Origin: CAVSIS01 sp963814875
GTDB taxonomy: Bacteria > Acidobacteriota > Thermoanaerobaculia > Thermoanaerobaculales > Sulfomarinibacteraceae
DNA: 64,000 bases
NCBI GenBank assembly: GCA_963814875.1
Contig: CAWFFJ010000018.1
Coordinates: forward strand, 355,166 to 419,165
Reading direction: 5' to 3'
The stretch's first letter is position 1. Every line of letters starts with the position of its first letter. Below the pieces are notes generated by a model. That model had not been told where the DNA came from. It did no database searches and worked only from the letters and a program-made list of their open reading frames with translations. A program made the position numbers and the translations under genes. Below are positions 8,318 through 17,356 of this stretch, piece by piece.

Positions 8318-9819
8318 GACGGGGAGTCCTTGCCGGGGGGCACCAACGGCAGCCGGAGCAGCGCCCGCGTGCCTCCGCCTTCGACATCGTCGATCTCGAG
8401 CTCGCCACCATGCATTCCGACCACCAGGGCCCTGGCAAGGTACAGGCCCATCCCCGACCCCTCCGGGCGAGTGCTGACGTGCGGCGAATAGAGGCGCTCT
8501 CGGATCTCGGCGGGCAGACCGCGCCCCCAGTCGCGGACCTCGATCTCCGCCCTCGAGCGGACCCGTCGAACAGCGATCGTGACCGGTTTGCCCGAGGGCG
8601 AGGCCTGGACCGCGTTTTCCACCAGGTTGGCGAGCGCGGCACGGACCGCAGCGGGAACCACGTCTGCGACGACTGGTTCAGCGACCAGCTCGACCTCCGC
8701 ACCGCCCTGGACAGCCTCCAGGACCACCGAGTGGGCCAGCTCGGCGAGATCGACAGCCTCGACGTCACCGGCCTCGCCCGCGCCGACGGCCAGGAACGAA
8801 CGCAGCCACCTGTCGATGCGGCGGATCTGGGTCCGAGCCATCGCCACCAGCTGCCCGTCGCCCGGGTTCCATCCGGCGAGCTCCTCGACCGCAAGTCCGA
8901 GTGTGTTCAGTGGGTTGCGGACGGTATGAGCAAGACCGCGCGCGAGGTCCCCGAGCTGCGCCAGGTGCTCCCGATCACGCCATGCCGCGCGCTCCTGCTC
9001 GAGCTGGGCGAGACGCAGCGACATCCTGTTGAAGGCACGCTGCAGCTCCCCTACCTCGCCACCCGCATCCTCCGGGACCTGGACGCCGAGTGCGCCCTGG
9101 CCGAGCAACTCTGCCTCCGCCGCCAGACGTCCCAGCGGAGCGGCGACCCGTCGGGCCATGACCCCGGAGGCGACCAGGCCGACCGCAAGCACTCCGAGGC
9201 TGAACAACATGCCCTCGCGCAGGTTGGCCTGGGCGAGGCGCACGGTAGGCGCGAGCGGGATCGGAACCCTACGAACGAAGCCCGGGTCTGCGGTCACCAC
9301 GAGCACCCCTTGCGATCCGCCCTGGTCCTCGGCGACGTGGAAGCTGAACTGCTGGACGACCCGCGTTCGGGTGTGGGCGTCCGGTGCCGCGGGGGCAACC
9401 GGGTGCTCGGCGCCCGTGTCATCGCTCTCCGCCAGGACCCACGCGAAGGCCGGCTGCGCCGGGGGTGCCAGCTCGGCCGGCGGTTGCGCCGGTGCCGGTC
9501 GGCTCGGCTCCCCGGGCCCCGCGGGCGGCTCCCGCTCGACTGTCTTCAGGAGGTGCTCGGCCCTCGTGATGACCACGGAGTGGTTCACGTCGGTCCGGAT
9601 GCCGTCCTGCATGACCTCGCTGCGCACATTAACCTCGCCCGGAGGCAGCATGATGACGCGCGGTTCCGGACCGAGCAGGTCGCGGCCGACGCTGGTCGCG
9701 ACCGCGCCGACCGCGGCCGGCAGGGCGACGAGCTGACGCATGTGGAGCCACCACTGCGCCGCCATCACGGCGAGCACGAGCGCCGATGTGCCGAGGAAGA
9801 AGCGAGTCTGCAGACGCAT
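8314..9819 (-). CDS. Membrane sensor histidine kinase
   Basis: About 501 residues; the start at 9819 has a GGAGGT site 5 nt upstream and begins just before the first membrane segment. Layout: TM1 (about 8-24), a periplasmic sensor region of about 170 residues with a Pro/Ala-rich linker (96-125), TM2 (about 203-221), HAMP (222-275), DHp domain with phospho-His H298 in GLAHTVRNPLN, and an ATPase domain with N402 (NLVENAVQAS), DWGRGLP and GSGMGLYLAR. It resembles NtrB/ZraS-type kinases and would phosphorylate the regulator whose gene overlaps its stop codon. The signal is unknown. Confidence 0.93.
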   Translation of the reverse strand: MRLQTRFFLGTSALVLAVMAAQWWLHMRQLVALPAAVGAVATSVGRDLLGPEPRVIMLPPGEVNVRSEVMQDGIRTDVNHSVVITRAEHLLKTVEREPPAGPGEPSRPAPAQPPAELAPPAQPAFAWVLAESDDTGAEHPVAPAAPDAHTRTRVVQQFSFHVAEDQGGSQGVLVVTADPGFVRRVPIPLAPTVRLAQANLREGMLFSLGVLAVGLVASGVMARRVAAPLGRLAAEAELLGQGALGVQVPEDAGGEVGELQRAFNRMSLRLAQLEQERAAWRDREHLAQLGDLARGLAHTVRNPLNTLGLAVEELAGWNPGDGQLVAMARTQIRRIDRWLRSFLAVGAGEAGDVEAVDLAELAHSVVLEAVQGGAEVELVAEPVVADVVPAAVRAALANLVENAVQASPSGKPVTIAVRRVRSRAEIEVRDWGRGLPAEIRERLYSPHVSTRPEGSGMGLYLARALVVGMHGGELEIDDVEGGGTRALLRLPLVPPGKDSPS

Positions 9820-9941
9820 CAGGACCTCCGGAGCCGCCGGCGTGGAGGGCGCCACGCCGGCCGGCTCGTGTCTACAGTAGCAACCGCCATGCCACCTGGT
9901 GCGATGCTATTCTTCTCGTCCCGAATGCTGCGGGAGGCGAC

Positions 9942-11891
9942 GTGTCCGAGACCTACTACATCACGACCCCGATCTACTACGTCAACGACCTGCCCCACAT
10001 CGGGCACATCTACACCACCGTCATGGCCGACGTCCTGGCTCGGTACCAGCGGATGAACGGTCGGCGGGTACACTTCCTGACCGGGACCGACGAGCACGGA
10101 CAGAAGATCGAGAAGGCCGCGCGGGCTCAGGGAGTCCAACCGATCGAGCTCGCCGATCGGGTCGTCGCGAGATATCACGAGCTGTGGAAGGTGCTCGACA
10201 TCTCGCACGACGACTTCATCCGCACCACCGAGCCGCGCCACCAGAAGGCGGTGGCAGCGATGATCCGCCGCTTCGCCGCCGCTGGCGACCTCTACAAGGG
10301 TGCGTACGAGGGCTGGTACTGCGCCGGCGCGGAGGCGTTCGTGCCCGACTCACAGGTCAAGGACGGCCGCGACCTGGAGTCCGGGTACCCGGTCGAGCGC
10401 TTGGCCGAGTCGAGCTGGTTCTTCCGGCTGTCGGCCTATCAGGAGCGACTGCTCGAGTGGTATCGCAACAACCCCGAGTGCATCCGGCCTGCGAGCCGGT
10501 ACAACGAGGTGGTCAGCTTCGTCGAAGGCGGTCTCAAGGACCTCTCGATCTCACGCACCTCGATCCGCTGGGGGGTGCCCTGGCCGGGCGACCCCGAACA
10601 TGTCGTCTACGTGTGGCTCGACGCCTTGACCAACTACGTCTCCGCCCTCGGGTTCGGCGGCGAAGACGACGAGCTCTACCAGACCCACTGGCCCGCCTCC
10701 CTCCACCTCGTCGGCAAGGACATCCTCCGCTTCCACTGCGTGTACTGGCCGGCCTTCCTGATGTCCGCAGGAATGCCTCTGCCCCGCCAGGTCTTCGGCC
10801 ACGGGTGGTGGACCAAGGACGACGCCAAGATGTCCAAGTCGCTGGGCAACGTCGTCCGGCCCGACTACCTGGTCGACCGTTTCGGTGCCGACGTCGTGCG
10901 TTACTTTCTTGTCCGGGACATGACCTTCGGCCAGGACAGCTCGTTCTCCGACGCGGCCTTCCTCGAGCGCTTCAACGCCGACCTCGCGAACGCCCTCGGC
11001 AACGCGGCGTCGCGAACGCTCGCGCTGGTCCGCCGCAATCTCGACGGCCGCGTCCCCGAGCCGATCGGCGACGGCCCGCTCCCGGCCGCGGCGGACGATG
11101 CGGTGCGCCAGTATCGTCGACACATGGATGCCCTCGAGCCCCAGCGCGCCCTGGAGGCTGCGTGGCGGCTGCTCGCCACTCTCGACGGCTTCATCCAGGA
11201 ACGTCAACCGTGGGCTCTTGCACGCCAGGGTGACGCTGGCCGGGCACGCCTCGAGGCCACACTCGCAGACTCCCTCGAGGCGCTCCGCATCACCTCGGTG
11301 CTGCTCGAACCCATCATGCCCCGCACCTGTGCAGAGCTGCGGCGACAGCTCGGGGCCGAGGGGCTCCCTGTCAATCTTCGGACCGGCGCCGAGTGGGGTC
11401 TGCTCGGGCACGGCGCCACCGTCGGCGAAGGCGGTCCATTGTTCCCGAGGGTCGACATCGCCATAACCCTGAAGGAGCTGGCCATGCGTGACGAGACGAC
11501 CTCCCCACCAACTTCCACCGCGGCCACCGACGCACCTGCGGCGTCGCCCACCGCCCCCACCGGGGAGCTCTTGTCCATCGATCGTTTCGCCGAGGTCCAG
11601 TTGGTCATCGGCGTCGTCCGCGAGGCCGAGCGCGTGCCCAAGTCGAAGAAGCTCGTCCGGCTGATGGTCGATCTGGGCGAGCCGGAGCTGCGTCAGATCG
11701 TCGCCGGCATCGCCGAGCGCTACGAGCCCGACAGCCTCGTCGGCCGTCGGATCGTGGTGGTGGCGAACCTGCAGCCCGCGAAACTCATGGGGGTGGAGTC
11801 GCGCGGCATGCTGCTGGCCGCCTCGGTGAACGGCGATCCCTACCTGCTGTCGCCGGACGGAGAGGTTGCGCCGGGGACCCGCGTCAAGTAG
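9942..11891 (+). CDS. metG: Methionyl-tRNA synthetase
   Basis: Class I aminoacyl-tRNA synthetase of 649 residues that charges tRNA-Met. The GTG start at 9942 is chosen because GGGAGG lies just upstream and the conserved N-terminus SETYYITTPIYYVND follows at once. It has the HIGH motif (PHIGHIY) near residue 15, KMSKSLGN near residue 296, an anticodon-binding helical domain, and a C-terminal tRNA-binding OB domain (LSIDRFAEVQL...), separated by a Thr/Ala/Pro linker. The insertion after YEGWYC lacks the CxxC knuckles seen in zinc-binding MetRS enzymes. The gene is monocistronic and convergent with folA. Confidence 0.96.
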   Translation: MSETYYITTPIYYVNDLPHIGHIYTTVMADVLARYQRMNGRRVHFLTGTDEHGQKIEKAARAQGVQPIELADRVVARYHELWKVLDISHDDFIRTTEPRHQKAVAAMIRRFAAAGDLYKGAYEGWYCAGAEAFVPDSQVKDGRDLESGYPVERLAESSWFFRLSAYQERLLEWYRNNPECIRPASRYNEVVSFVEGGLKDLSISRTSIRWGVPWPGDPEHVVYVWLDALTNYVSALGFGGEDDELYQTHWPASLHLVGKDILRFHCVYWPAFLMSAGMPLPRQVFGHGWWTKDDAKMSKSLGNVVRPDYLVDRFGADVVRYFLVRDMTFGQDSSFSDAAFLERFNADLANALGNAASRTLALVRRNLDGRVPEPIGDGPLPAAADDAVRQYRRHMDALEPQRALEAAWRLLATLDGFIQERQPWALARQGDAGRARLEATLADSLEALRITSVLLEPIMPRTCAELRRQLGAEGLPVNLRTGAEWGLLGHGATVGEGGPLFPRVDIAITLKELAMRDETTSPPTSTAATDAPAASPTAPTGELLSIDRFAEVQLVIGVVREAERVPKSKKLVRLMVDLGEPELRQIVAGIAERYEPDSLVGRRIVVVANLQPAKLMGVESRGMLLAASVNGDPYLLSPDGEVAPGTRVK

Positions 11892-12093
11892 CAGCGCGCA
11901 CGCCACAGCCCCGGGGAGCGTCTTCAGTCACTCCAGCTGAGGGCGGCGGGCTGTGCCGTGCGCGCTGCTTCGGATCGGCTGCGCCGATCCCGGAGGGGAA
12001 CACCTGAAGGACATCGAACCCCTGCCAACTCGTGGGACCTGTCGTGTCCTGTCGAGAGCGCCGAGCGGCTGGCGGTCGACCTCTACGGGGCTG

Positions 12094-12612
12094 TCAAGGG
12101 GCGACGCCCTTCGGGCGCCCGCTGGACCTTCGCCGCTCCCAGACCTCGAAGGTCGACGGGAGGTCGTTGCGCTCGTCGGCCGGCTGGTCGTTCGCACCGA
12201 CCCTGCGCCACGCCGGCCAGGGGACGTCGGGGAAGTGGGTGTCGCCGTCGACCGCGGCGTGCACCCTGGTGAGGTACATCCGGTCGGCAAACGGCAGCGC
12301 GAGCCGATAGATCTCCGCACCGCCGGCGACGAAGACCTCGACGTCGTCCCGTGCCGCGTCGAGGGCATCCGGCAGTGAGCCGACCACCAGTACGTCGCCG
12401 GCAAGCGGGCCGAGGGTCTTCGAGACCACCACCACAGTCCGCCCGGGAAGCGGTCGGGCGAAGGACTCCCAGGTTCTTCGACCCACCACCACGTGATGGC
12501 CCATGGTCAGAGCCTTGAAGCGCTTGAGGTCGGCCGAGAGCCGCCACGGCAGACCTCCATCGCGCCCGATGACGCTGTTGGAGGCCACGGCGGCGATGAT
12601 CGAGACCGTCAC
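12094..12612 (-). CDS. folA: Dihydrofolate reductase
   Basis: DHFR of 172 residues, reducing dihydrofolate to tetrahydrofolate with NADPH. Visible signatures are the N-terminal SIIAAVASNSVIGRDGGLPW with the active-site loop, the GRRTWES strand, and the nucleotide-binding FVAGGAEIYRLAL. It starts 11 nt after the thyA stop, the usual thyA-folA pairing, in which DHFR regenerates the cofactor oxidised by thymidylate synthase. The tail after VWERRR is longer and more basic than usual. Confidence 0.95.
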   Translation of the reverse strand: MTVSIIAAVASNSVIGRDGGLPWRLSADLKRFKALTMGHHVVVGRRTWESFARPLPGRTVVVVSKTLGPLAGDVLVVGSLPDALDAARDDVEVFVAGGAEIYRLALPFADRMYLTRVHAAVDGDTHFPDVPWPAWRRVGANDQPADERNDLPSTFEVWERRRSSGRPKGVAP

Positions 12613-12622
12613 GGCGCGCTTC

Positions 12623-13417
12623 TCAGACCGCCACCGGGGCTTTGATGTGAGGGTGCGGGTCGTAGCCCTCGAGTGAGAAGTCCTCCCAGGCGAAACCGTC
12701 GATCGTGCGTACCTCCGGGTTGAGGCGGAGCCGCGGGAGCGCCCGCGCCTCGCGCCCGAGCTGGAGACGCGCCTGATCGACGTGATTGAGGTAGAGGTGG
12801 ACGTCGCCGAAGGTGTGGATGAACTCGTGCGGCTCGAGCTCGGTGACCTGGGCGATCATCATCGTCAGCGCCGCATACGAGGCGATGTTGAAGGGAACTC
12901 CGAGAAAGACGTCCGCCGAACGCTGGTAGAGCTGGCAGGACAGGCGCCCGTCCGCGACGTAGAGCTGGAACAGGACGTGGCACGGCGGCAGGGCCATCCG
13001 CGGCAGCTCCGCCACGTTCCAGGCGCTGACGAGATGGCGGCGCGATTCCGGTTTGCGCCGGATTCCCTCCACGAGTGCCGCGATCTGGTCCACCCGGCTA
13101 CCGTCCACGGACTGCCACCGCCGCCACTGTGCGCCGTAGATCGGGCCCAGGTCTCCGTCCGGTCCAGCCCACTCGTCCCAGATGGTCACGCCGTGCTCGT
13201 GCAGCCACGCGACGTTTGTGTCGCCGCGCAGAAACCACAGCAACTCGTGCACGATCGAACGCAGGTGCAGCTTCTTGGTGGTGAGCAGGGGGAAGCCGTC
13301 CCCGAGGTCGATGCGCATCTGGTGACCGAAAACGCTGAGAGTACCGGTACCGGTGCGGTCGCTCTTGCGGGTTCCCTGATTGAGAATGCGCTCGAGCAGG
13401 TCGAGGTACTGGCGCAT
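12623..13417 (-). CDS. thyA: Thymidylate synthase
   Basis: A 264-residue ThyA, the length of the E. coli enzyme, converting dUMP to dTMP with methylene-tetrahydrofolate. The catalytic cysteine is C146 in LPPCHVLFQ; RTGTG near residue 21, the phosphate-binding R-R-H (RRHLVSAWN) and the C-terminal ending APVAV are all present. The ATG shares one base with the TGA of the upstream phosphatase gene, so kdsC-thyA-folA form one operon. Confidence 0.97.
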   Translation of the reverse strand: MRQYLDLLERILNQGTRKSDRTGTGTLSVFGHQMRIDLGDGFPLLTTKKLHLRSIVHELLWFLRGDTNVAWLHEHGVTIWDEWAGPDGDLGPIYGAQWRRWQSVDGSRVDQIAALVEGIRRKPESRRHLVSAWNVAELPRMALPPCHVLFQLYVADGRLSCQLYQRSADVFLGVPFNIASYAALTMMIAQVTELEPHEFIHTFGDVHLYLNHVDQARLQLGREARALPRLRLNPEVRTIDGFAWEDFSLEGYDPHPHIKAPVAV

Positions 13418-13980
13418 CAGGTGTGCTCCTCTGATGCCGTCAGCCAGCGCCCGACCCCGTCCTGCCAGCGCCCTTGTGCTTTGAGAACAAGCTCGGCAAT
13501 CTCACGGACCGCTCCGTGGCCCCCCGGGCTCCTGCACACCAGGTGGCAGGTCGCCGCGACCTCTGGTACGGCATCGGACGGGCAGGCAGAGAACCCAACC
13601 CGCTGCAGGACCGGAACATCAGGGAGATCGTCGCCCATGGCTGCGACCTGGCGATCCTCGAGCGCGAGCTGCTGCTCGAGCGCCTCGAGGTCGGCGCTCT
13701 TGTCGCCGCTTCCGAGCACCACCAGCTCGCGCGAAATCCCCAGCTCCCGGCACCGGACCGCCACTGCTTCGCTGCGTCGCCCGGACAGGATGGCGATCTC
13801 GATCCCCGCGTCAAGCAGGAGCCGGATGCCGAGTCCATCGCGAACCGAGAACTGCTTGCTCTCCTCGCCTCGTGACGTGTAAACGAGTGTGCCATCGGTG
13901 AGCACGCCGTCGACGTCGAGCACGAGCAAACGGATCGGCTCGAGGCGCGCACGCAGCTCCGCTGGAAGGTGGCTGGGCAT
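13417..13980 (-). CDS. kdsC: KdsC-like HAD phosphatase (KDO 8-phosphate phosphatase)
   Basis: A 187-residue HAD-family phosphatase of the C0-capped KdsC type, which removes phosphate from 3-deoxy-D-manno-octulosonate 8-phosphate in LPS inner-core synthesis. Catalytic aspartates are D22 and D24 in LDVDGVLTDG; FSVRDGLGI, SGRRSEAV and MGDDLPDVPVL are the other HAD motifs. The start at 13980 places the first motif at the usual distance; a longer upstream frame has no support. Related phosphatases act on other nonulosonic acids, so KDO specificity is by family only. Confidence 0.85.
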   Translation of the reverse strand: MPSHLPAELRARLEPIRLLVLDVDGVLTDGTLVYTSRGEESKQFSVRDGLGIRLLLDAGIEIAILSGRRSEAVAVRCRELGISRELVVLGSGDKSADLEALEQQLALEDRQVAAMGDDLPDVPVLQRVGFSACPSDAVPEVAATCHLVCRSPGGHGAVREIAELVLKAQGRWQDGVGRWLTASEEHT

Positions 13981-14016
13981 GCCCGGGATACTACCAGAGG
14001 CAGAAACGCACGTGAG

Positions 14017-14430
14017 TGAACCACAGAAGACAGGACCACCAAGACACGAAGACACCAAGCGATCGCAGGGACGTGGCAGCGGTCACGAGGGCCCCGGCGG
14101 CTGCCTCAAGCAGCCGCCCCTGGCGGGAGGAGCGGAGGGACGAGAGAGGGGCTCTTTCATCCGCCCGCTCCTCCCGTCAGGGCCGCGCGCCGTGCGCGCG
14201 GCGGGCCTCCGGGTTCGGCTTGAGTTCTCCCCCATCGCGTGCCCCCCTGATGGAGCCCCCCTCGAGCCGCAATTGGGAACGCGCTCCAGCCCTTGAACGT
14301 CCTCTTGGTGTCTTGGTGCCTTGGTGGTGAGAATCCGCATCGACCGAAAACCACCCACCCGGGGCCACCACATCACCACCCTTGGCTTGCGGCCAAAGCC
14401 TGCGATGGGTCTCTGTGCCTCTGTGGTCTT
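14017..14430. repeat. Nested octamer-period inverted repeat element B
   Basis: Fills most of the 450-bp gap between lptE and kdsC. An outer pair (14017-14032 and 14411-14430, ACCACAG/CTGTGGT type) encloses an inner pair of the ACCACCAAGACAC type (14035-14059 and 14304-14329). Internal hairpins include GCGGCTGC-GCAGCCGC near 14097. The right end lies 2-5 nt after the lptE stop. The layout suggests one repeat inserted into another. No gene is supported inside. Confidence 0.85.
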
Positions 14431-14431
14431 C

Positions 14432-14956
14432 CTAGAACCCTTCGAGCACGGCGCTGACCAGGGCGCGGGCGAACTCGACCGAGACATCGTCCATGGCCGC
14501 GACCTGTCGGTCGAAGTAATCGACCGCCGACACGTCGACCTGGTACGAGGTCCGGCGGGAGAAGGCCTTGTCCTCCCACAGGACCTTCGGCTCCTCTCCT
14601 CGGATGTCGACCAGTGAGACGCTGGCGGTGAGGGTCATCTGATACTCGGTCGCCCGGCCCTGTTCGTCGAGGGTGACTGGGGACACCGAGAGGCTTTTGA
14701 TCGTCCCCCGGAGCGAAAGGTCGGCACCCTTCTCGTCGTCCACGATCGAGAACCGCCGACGGCGAACCCACTCCTGGACAACTGCTTCCGTCAGCCGCTG
14801 GTCCATGTCGGCCCAGTCGGTGGTGTTCTCGAACGGCCTCACATGCAGGGTCTTGAGATCCGGCGGGAGGAAGCTCGAGGTCCCCACCAGGTGATACCCG
14901 CATCCCGCCGACATCAGGGCGAGGAAGACCAGCACCGCGCCACGCCACATCGTCAT
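14432..14956 (-). CDS. lptE: LptE-like LPS-assembly lipoprotein
   Basis: A 174-residue lipoprotein. The signal ends in the lipobox LMSAGC with C19 as the acylated residue, followed by GYHLVG, the standard opening of LptE/LPS-assembly lipoproteins. The body has PFENTTDW and an alternating strand pattern with RGTIKSLS and YQMTLTASVSL. LptE plugs the LptD barrel that delivers LPS to the outer leaflet; lptD is not in the window. The stop codon is followed almost directly by repeat element B. Confidence 0.8.
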   Translation of the reverse strand: MTMWRGAVLVFLALMSAGCGYHLVGTSSFLPPDLKTLHVRPFENTTDWADMDQRLTEAVVQEWVRRRRFSIVDDEKGADLSLRGTIKSLSVSPVTLDEQGRATEYQMTLTASVSLVDIRGEEPKVLWEDKAFSRRTSYQVDVSAVDYFDRQVAAMDDVSVEFARALVSAVLEGF

Positions 14957-14985
14957 GGCGGCGACGGTAGCACAGGCTGAGGGGC

Positions 14986-15095
14986 TGAACCACAGAAGCT
15001 CTCGCGTGCGGTGCCCGCACGCGTGGCGTGAGACGCGAGACGTGAAAGGCAAGACGTGAGGAGGCTTGTCGCTCGCCTCTTGCGTCTCGCGACCT
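14986..15095. repeat. Octamer-type repeat element C
   Basis: Begins TGAACCACAGAAG like elements A and B, then a perfect hairpin (CGCGTGCGG-TGC-CCGCACGCG, 15003-15023), then approximately 8-nt-period purine-rich repeats (GTGAGACG, CGAGACGT, ...) near 15027-15065 with a partial inverted copy at 15075-15095. Lies just downstream of the rarA stop on the minus strand and upstream of lptE. Confidence 0.7.
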
Positions 15096-15105
15096 GACTG
15101 TTGTT

Positions 15106-16416
15106 TCAGTCCCGCTTCCCGTGCCGGAGGCGCTCGAGCTCGGCTATGCGCTCGCGAATCCGGACCTCCCAGCCGCGGTCCGTCGGGTGGTAGAAGCGAA
15201 CCCCTACCAGCTCGGCGGGCAGGCACGGCATCGCCGCCACGCCCGCTTGCTCGTCGTGAGCGTACCGATAGCCGGCACCGTACCCGATGTCGCGCATGAG
15301 GCTGGTCGGGGCGTTGCGCAGGTGGAGCGGAACCGGAAGTCCCGGACGGGAGGCGACCTCTCTCTTCGCCTCGCCATAACCGAGGTAGAGCGCGTTCGAC
15401 TTCGGCGCCAACGCCAGGTACACGGCCGCCTGGGCGAGCGCGAGCGCACACTCCGGCATCCCCACGTGCTCGACCGCTGCCGACGCGGCCGCGACCTGTT
15501 CGAGTGCCCGAGGCTCGGCCATGCCGATGTCCTCGGACGCCATCCGCAGCATTCGTCGGACGACGTAGCGCGGGTCGGCCCCGCCCTCGAGCATCCTCGC
15601 CAGCCAGTACAAGGCGGCGTCCGCATCGGAGTTGCGCACCGACTTCTGGAGCGCAGAGATGAGGTTGAAGTGCTCCTCCCCCTCCTTGTCGAAGACCGCC
15701 GTCGCACGCTGCGCGGCGCGCCGGACGGACGCCTCGTCCAGCCGACCATTCCCGAGGGCCACGGCCAGCTCGAGCAGACTGAGTGCCTGGCGTGCATCTC
15801 CCGCCGACAACTGGGCGACCGCCGTCAGTGCCTCCCGCTCGACATTCACCGCGAGCGACCCCAATCCGTGGTCGCTATCGCTCAGTGCCCTTTCGAGCAG
15901 CTCGACCAGCTCGGGCTCACCGAGAGGTGCGAGCACGTACACCTTCAGGCGGGAGAGCAGCGCGCGGTTGAGCTCGAACGAAGGGTTCTCGGTCGTCGCC
16001 CCCAGCAGGACGATGTCACCCACCTCGACGTACGGAAGGAAAGCATCCTGCTGGCCCCGGTTGAAGCGGTGGATCTCATCGACGAAGAGGACGGTCCTGC
16101 GTCCGGTCGCATGGCGCAGGCTGCGCGCAGCCGCCATCACCTCGCGCGCCTCCTTGACCCCGGCGAGCACGGCGGAGAACGATACCAACTCGGCGTCGGC
16201 GGCAGCGGCCAGAAGTCGGGCCAGGGTCGTCTTGCCGCACCCCGGCGGACCCCAGAAGACCATCGAGGGCAGCTCACCGCGGGCGAGCAGGGTGCGCAGC
16301 ACTCCCTCACGACCGACGAGGGCCTCCTGGCCGACTACCTCGTCGAGGTTCCGTGGCCGCATCCGGTCGGCGAGCGGGGTGTCCGCGGGGGACGCGAACA
16401 GGCCGTCGGTGGTCAC
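15106..16416 (-). CDS. rarA: Replication-associated recombination protein A (MgsA/RarA AAA+ ATPase)
   Basis: AAA+ ATPase of 436 residues that acts at stalled replication forks and single-strand gaps. Motifs: the N-terminal PLADRMRPRNLDEVVGQ, Walker A GPPGCGKT near residue 57, Walker B LFVDEIHRFN, sensor-1 LLGATTENPSF, and the C-terminal MgsA tetramerisation region ending with RFYHPTDRGWE. Length and order match the family. Its ATG overlaps the TGA of the upstream aldolase gene by 4 bp. Confidence 0.95.
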   Translation of the reverse strand: MTTDGLFASPADTPLADRMRPRNLDEVVGQEALVGREGVLRTLLARGELPSMVFWGPPGCGKTTLARLLAAAADAELVSFSAVLAGVKEAREVMAAARSLRHATGRRTVLFVDEIHRFNRGQQDAFLPYVEVGDIVLLGATTENPSFELNRALLSRLKVYVLAPLGEPELVELLERALSDSDHGLGSLAVNVEREALTAVAQLSAGDARQALSLLELAVALGNGRLDEASVRRAAQRATAVFDKEGEEHFNLISALQKSVRNSDADAALYWLARMLEGGADPRYVVRRMLRMASEDIGMAEPRALEQVAAASAAVEHVGMPECALALAQAAVYLALAPKSNALYLGYGEAKREVASRPGLPVPLHLRNAPTSLMRDIGYGAGYRYAHDEQAGVAAMPCLPAELVGVRFYHPTDRGWEVRIRERIAELERLRHGKRD

Positions 16417-16979
16417 TGGCGGTGAGCTGCTGTGAGAGCGGCGAGGCGCTCGAGCAGCATCATCAGCAGGAGTGCTTCGTCGATGGTCGCCGCCGCCGTA
16501 ACGGCGCCGTGTCGATCCAGCACACAGGCACGCGCCTGGCGGAGTGCTTCGGCCACGGCATCCGCAAGAGCCCGCGAGCCTGGCTCGAGGAAACCGACCC
16601 AGGCCACCCGCCCGAGCAGCTGTGCCCCTTCCGCGAGCAGCTGCCAGTCGGGCAGTCGGTTGACCGTTGACAGGGCCTGAACGTGGTGAGGGTGGGCGTG
16701 GACGACCGCAGCCACCGCGGGACAGCGGAGGTAGATCTCGCGGTGCATCAGCGCTTCAGACGAGGCCGCCGCAGGTGCCGCGCCTTCGAGACCGACCTCT
16801 ACCACGTCGACCGCATCGAGGCGACCCTTGTCGAGGCCGCGGGGGGACACCACGAATCGGCCCTTGCCGATGCGAACAGACACGTTGCCCTCGGCCGCGA
16901 GATTGAGCCCGGCATCGTCCAGGCGGGCCGCCGCGGAGACCACCGCAAGCCGCGCGGCGCGGGCCCTGTCAGTCGACAC
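16413..16979 (-). CDS. Class II aldolase/adducin family protein
   Basis: About 188 residues, resembling L-fuculose-phosphate aldolase and ribulose-phosphate epimerase-type zinc enzymes. The GTG at 16979 follows the upstream stop by one base. Key features are GNVSVR and SPRGLDKG (phosphate-binding loops), the active-site acid in EALMHREIYL, the zinc ligands HAHPHH, and the third His in LDRHGAV. These would support retro-aldol cleavage of a sugar phosphate or decarboxylation; the substrate is not determinable. It is sandwiched between a zinc-ribbon membrane protein and rarA in a tightly packed operon. Confidence 0.85.
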   Translation of the reverse strand: MSTDRARAARLAVVSAAARLDDAGLNLAAEGNVSVRIGKGRFVVSPRGLDKGRLDAVDVVEVGLEGAAPAAASSEALMHREIYLRCPAVAAVVHAHPHHVQALSTVNRLPDWQLLAEGAQLLGRVAWVGFLEPGSRALADAVAEALRQARACVLDRHGAVTAAATIDEALLLMMLLERLAALTAAHRQ

Positions 16980-16980
16980 C

Positions 16981-17274
16981 TCAAACCGCCCCGGCCGCCC
17001 TGCGGCAGTCCTCGCTACACACCTGATGGCCGTCCTCGGCCGGCCGGGAGTGACTGGCCGGGACCATCGTTCCGCAGACTGCGCACTCGACCAGCTCCTC
17101 TCGAGTTCCCTGCTCGCCTTCGTCCGTCTGTGCCCAGCGGTCGCGCCCGTGGCGCGAAAACCGACTGAACCGGTCGGCACCGTCGGTGGTCCGGCCCAGC
17201 CTTCGCCCGAACGCGCTGAGGATCCTCCATACCACGTAAAGGACCGCGACAACGAGTGCGATCCGCTGCAACAT
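16981..17274 (-). CDS. PP0621-type small membrane protein with zinc ribbon
   Basis: A 97-residue protein with an N-terminal membrane helix (IALVVAVLYVVWRIL) and a C-terminal treble-clef-like motif C-A-V-C-G-T-M-V-P ... V-C-S-E-D-C. The combination is that of the PP0621 family of uncharacterised proteins. The start at 17274 is supported by GGAGGGAGGAG about 8 nt upstream; an earlier ATG would add a polar leader before the helix. No function is known. Confidence 0.75.
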   Translation of the reverse strand: MLQRIALVVAVLYVVWRILSAFGRRLGRTTDGADRFSRFSRHGRDRWAQTDEGEQGTREELVECAVCGTMVPASHSRPAEDGHQVCSEDCRRAAGAV

Positions 17275-17356
17275 TCGCGGCGCTCCTCCCTCCCAACGCT
17301 CCCGCGACCCGACCATGACACCCCACTGCCCTGCCCAATCGGCCGCGGACCTCGGA

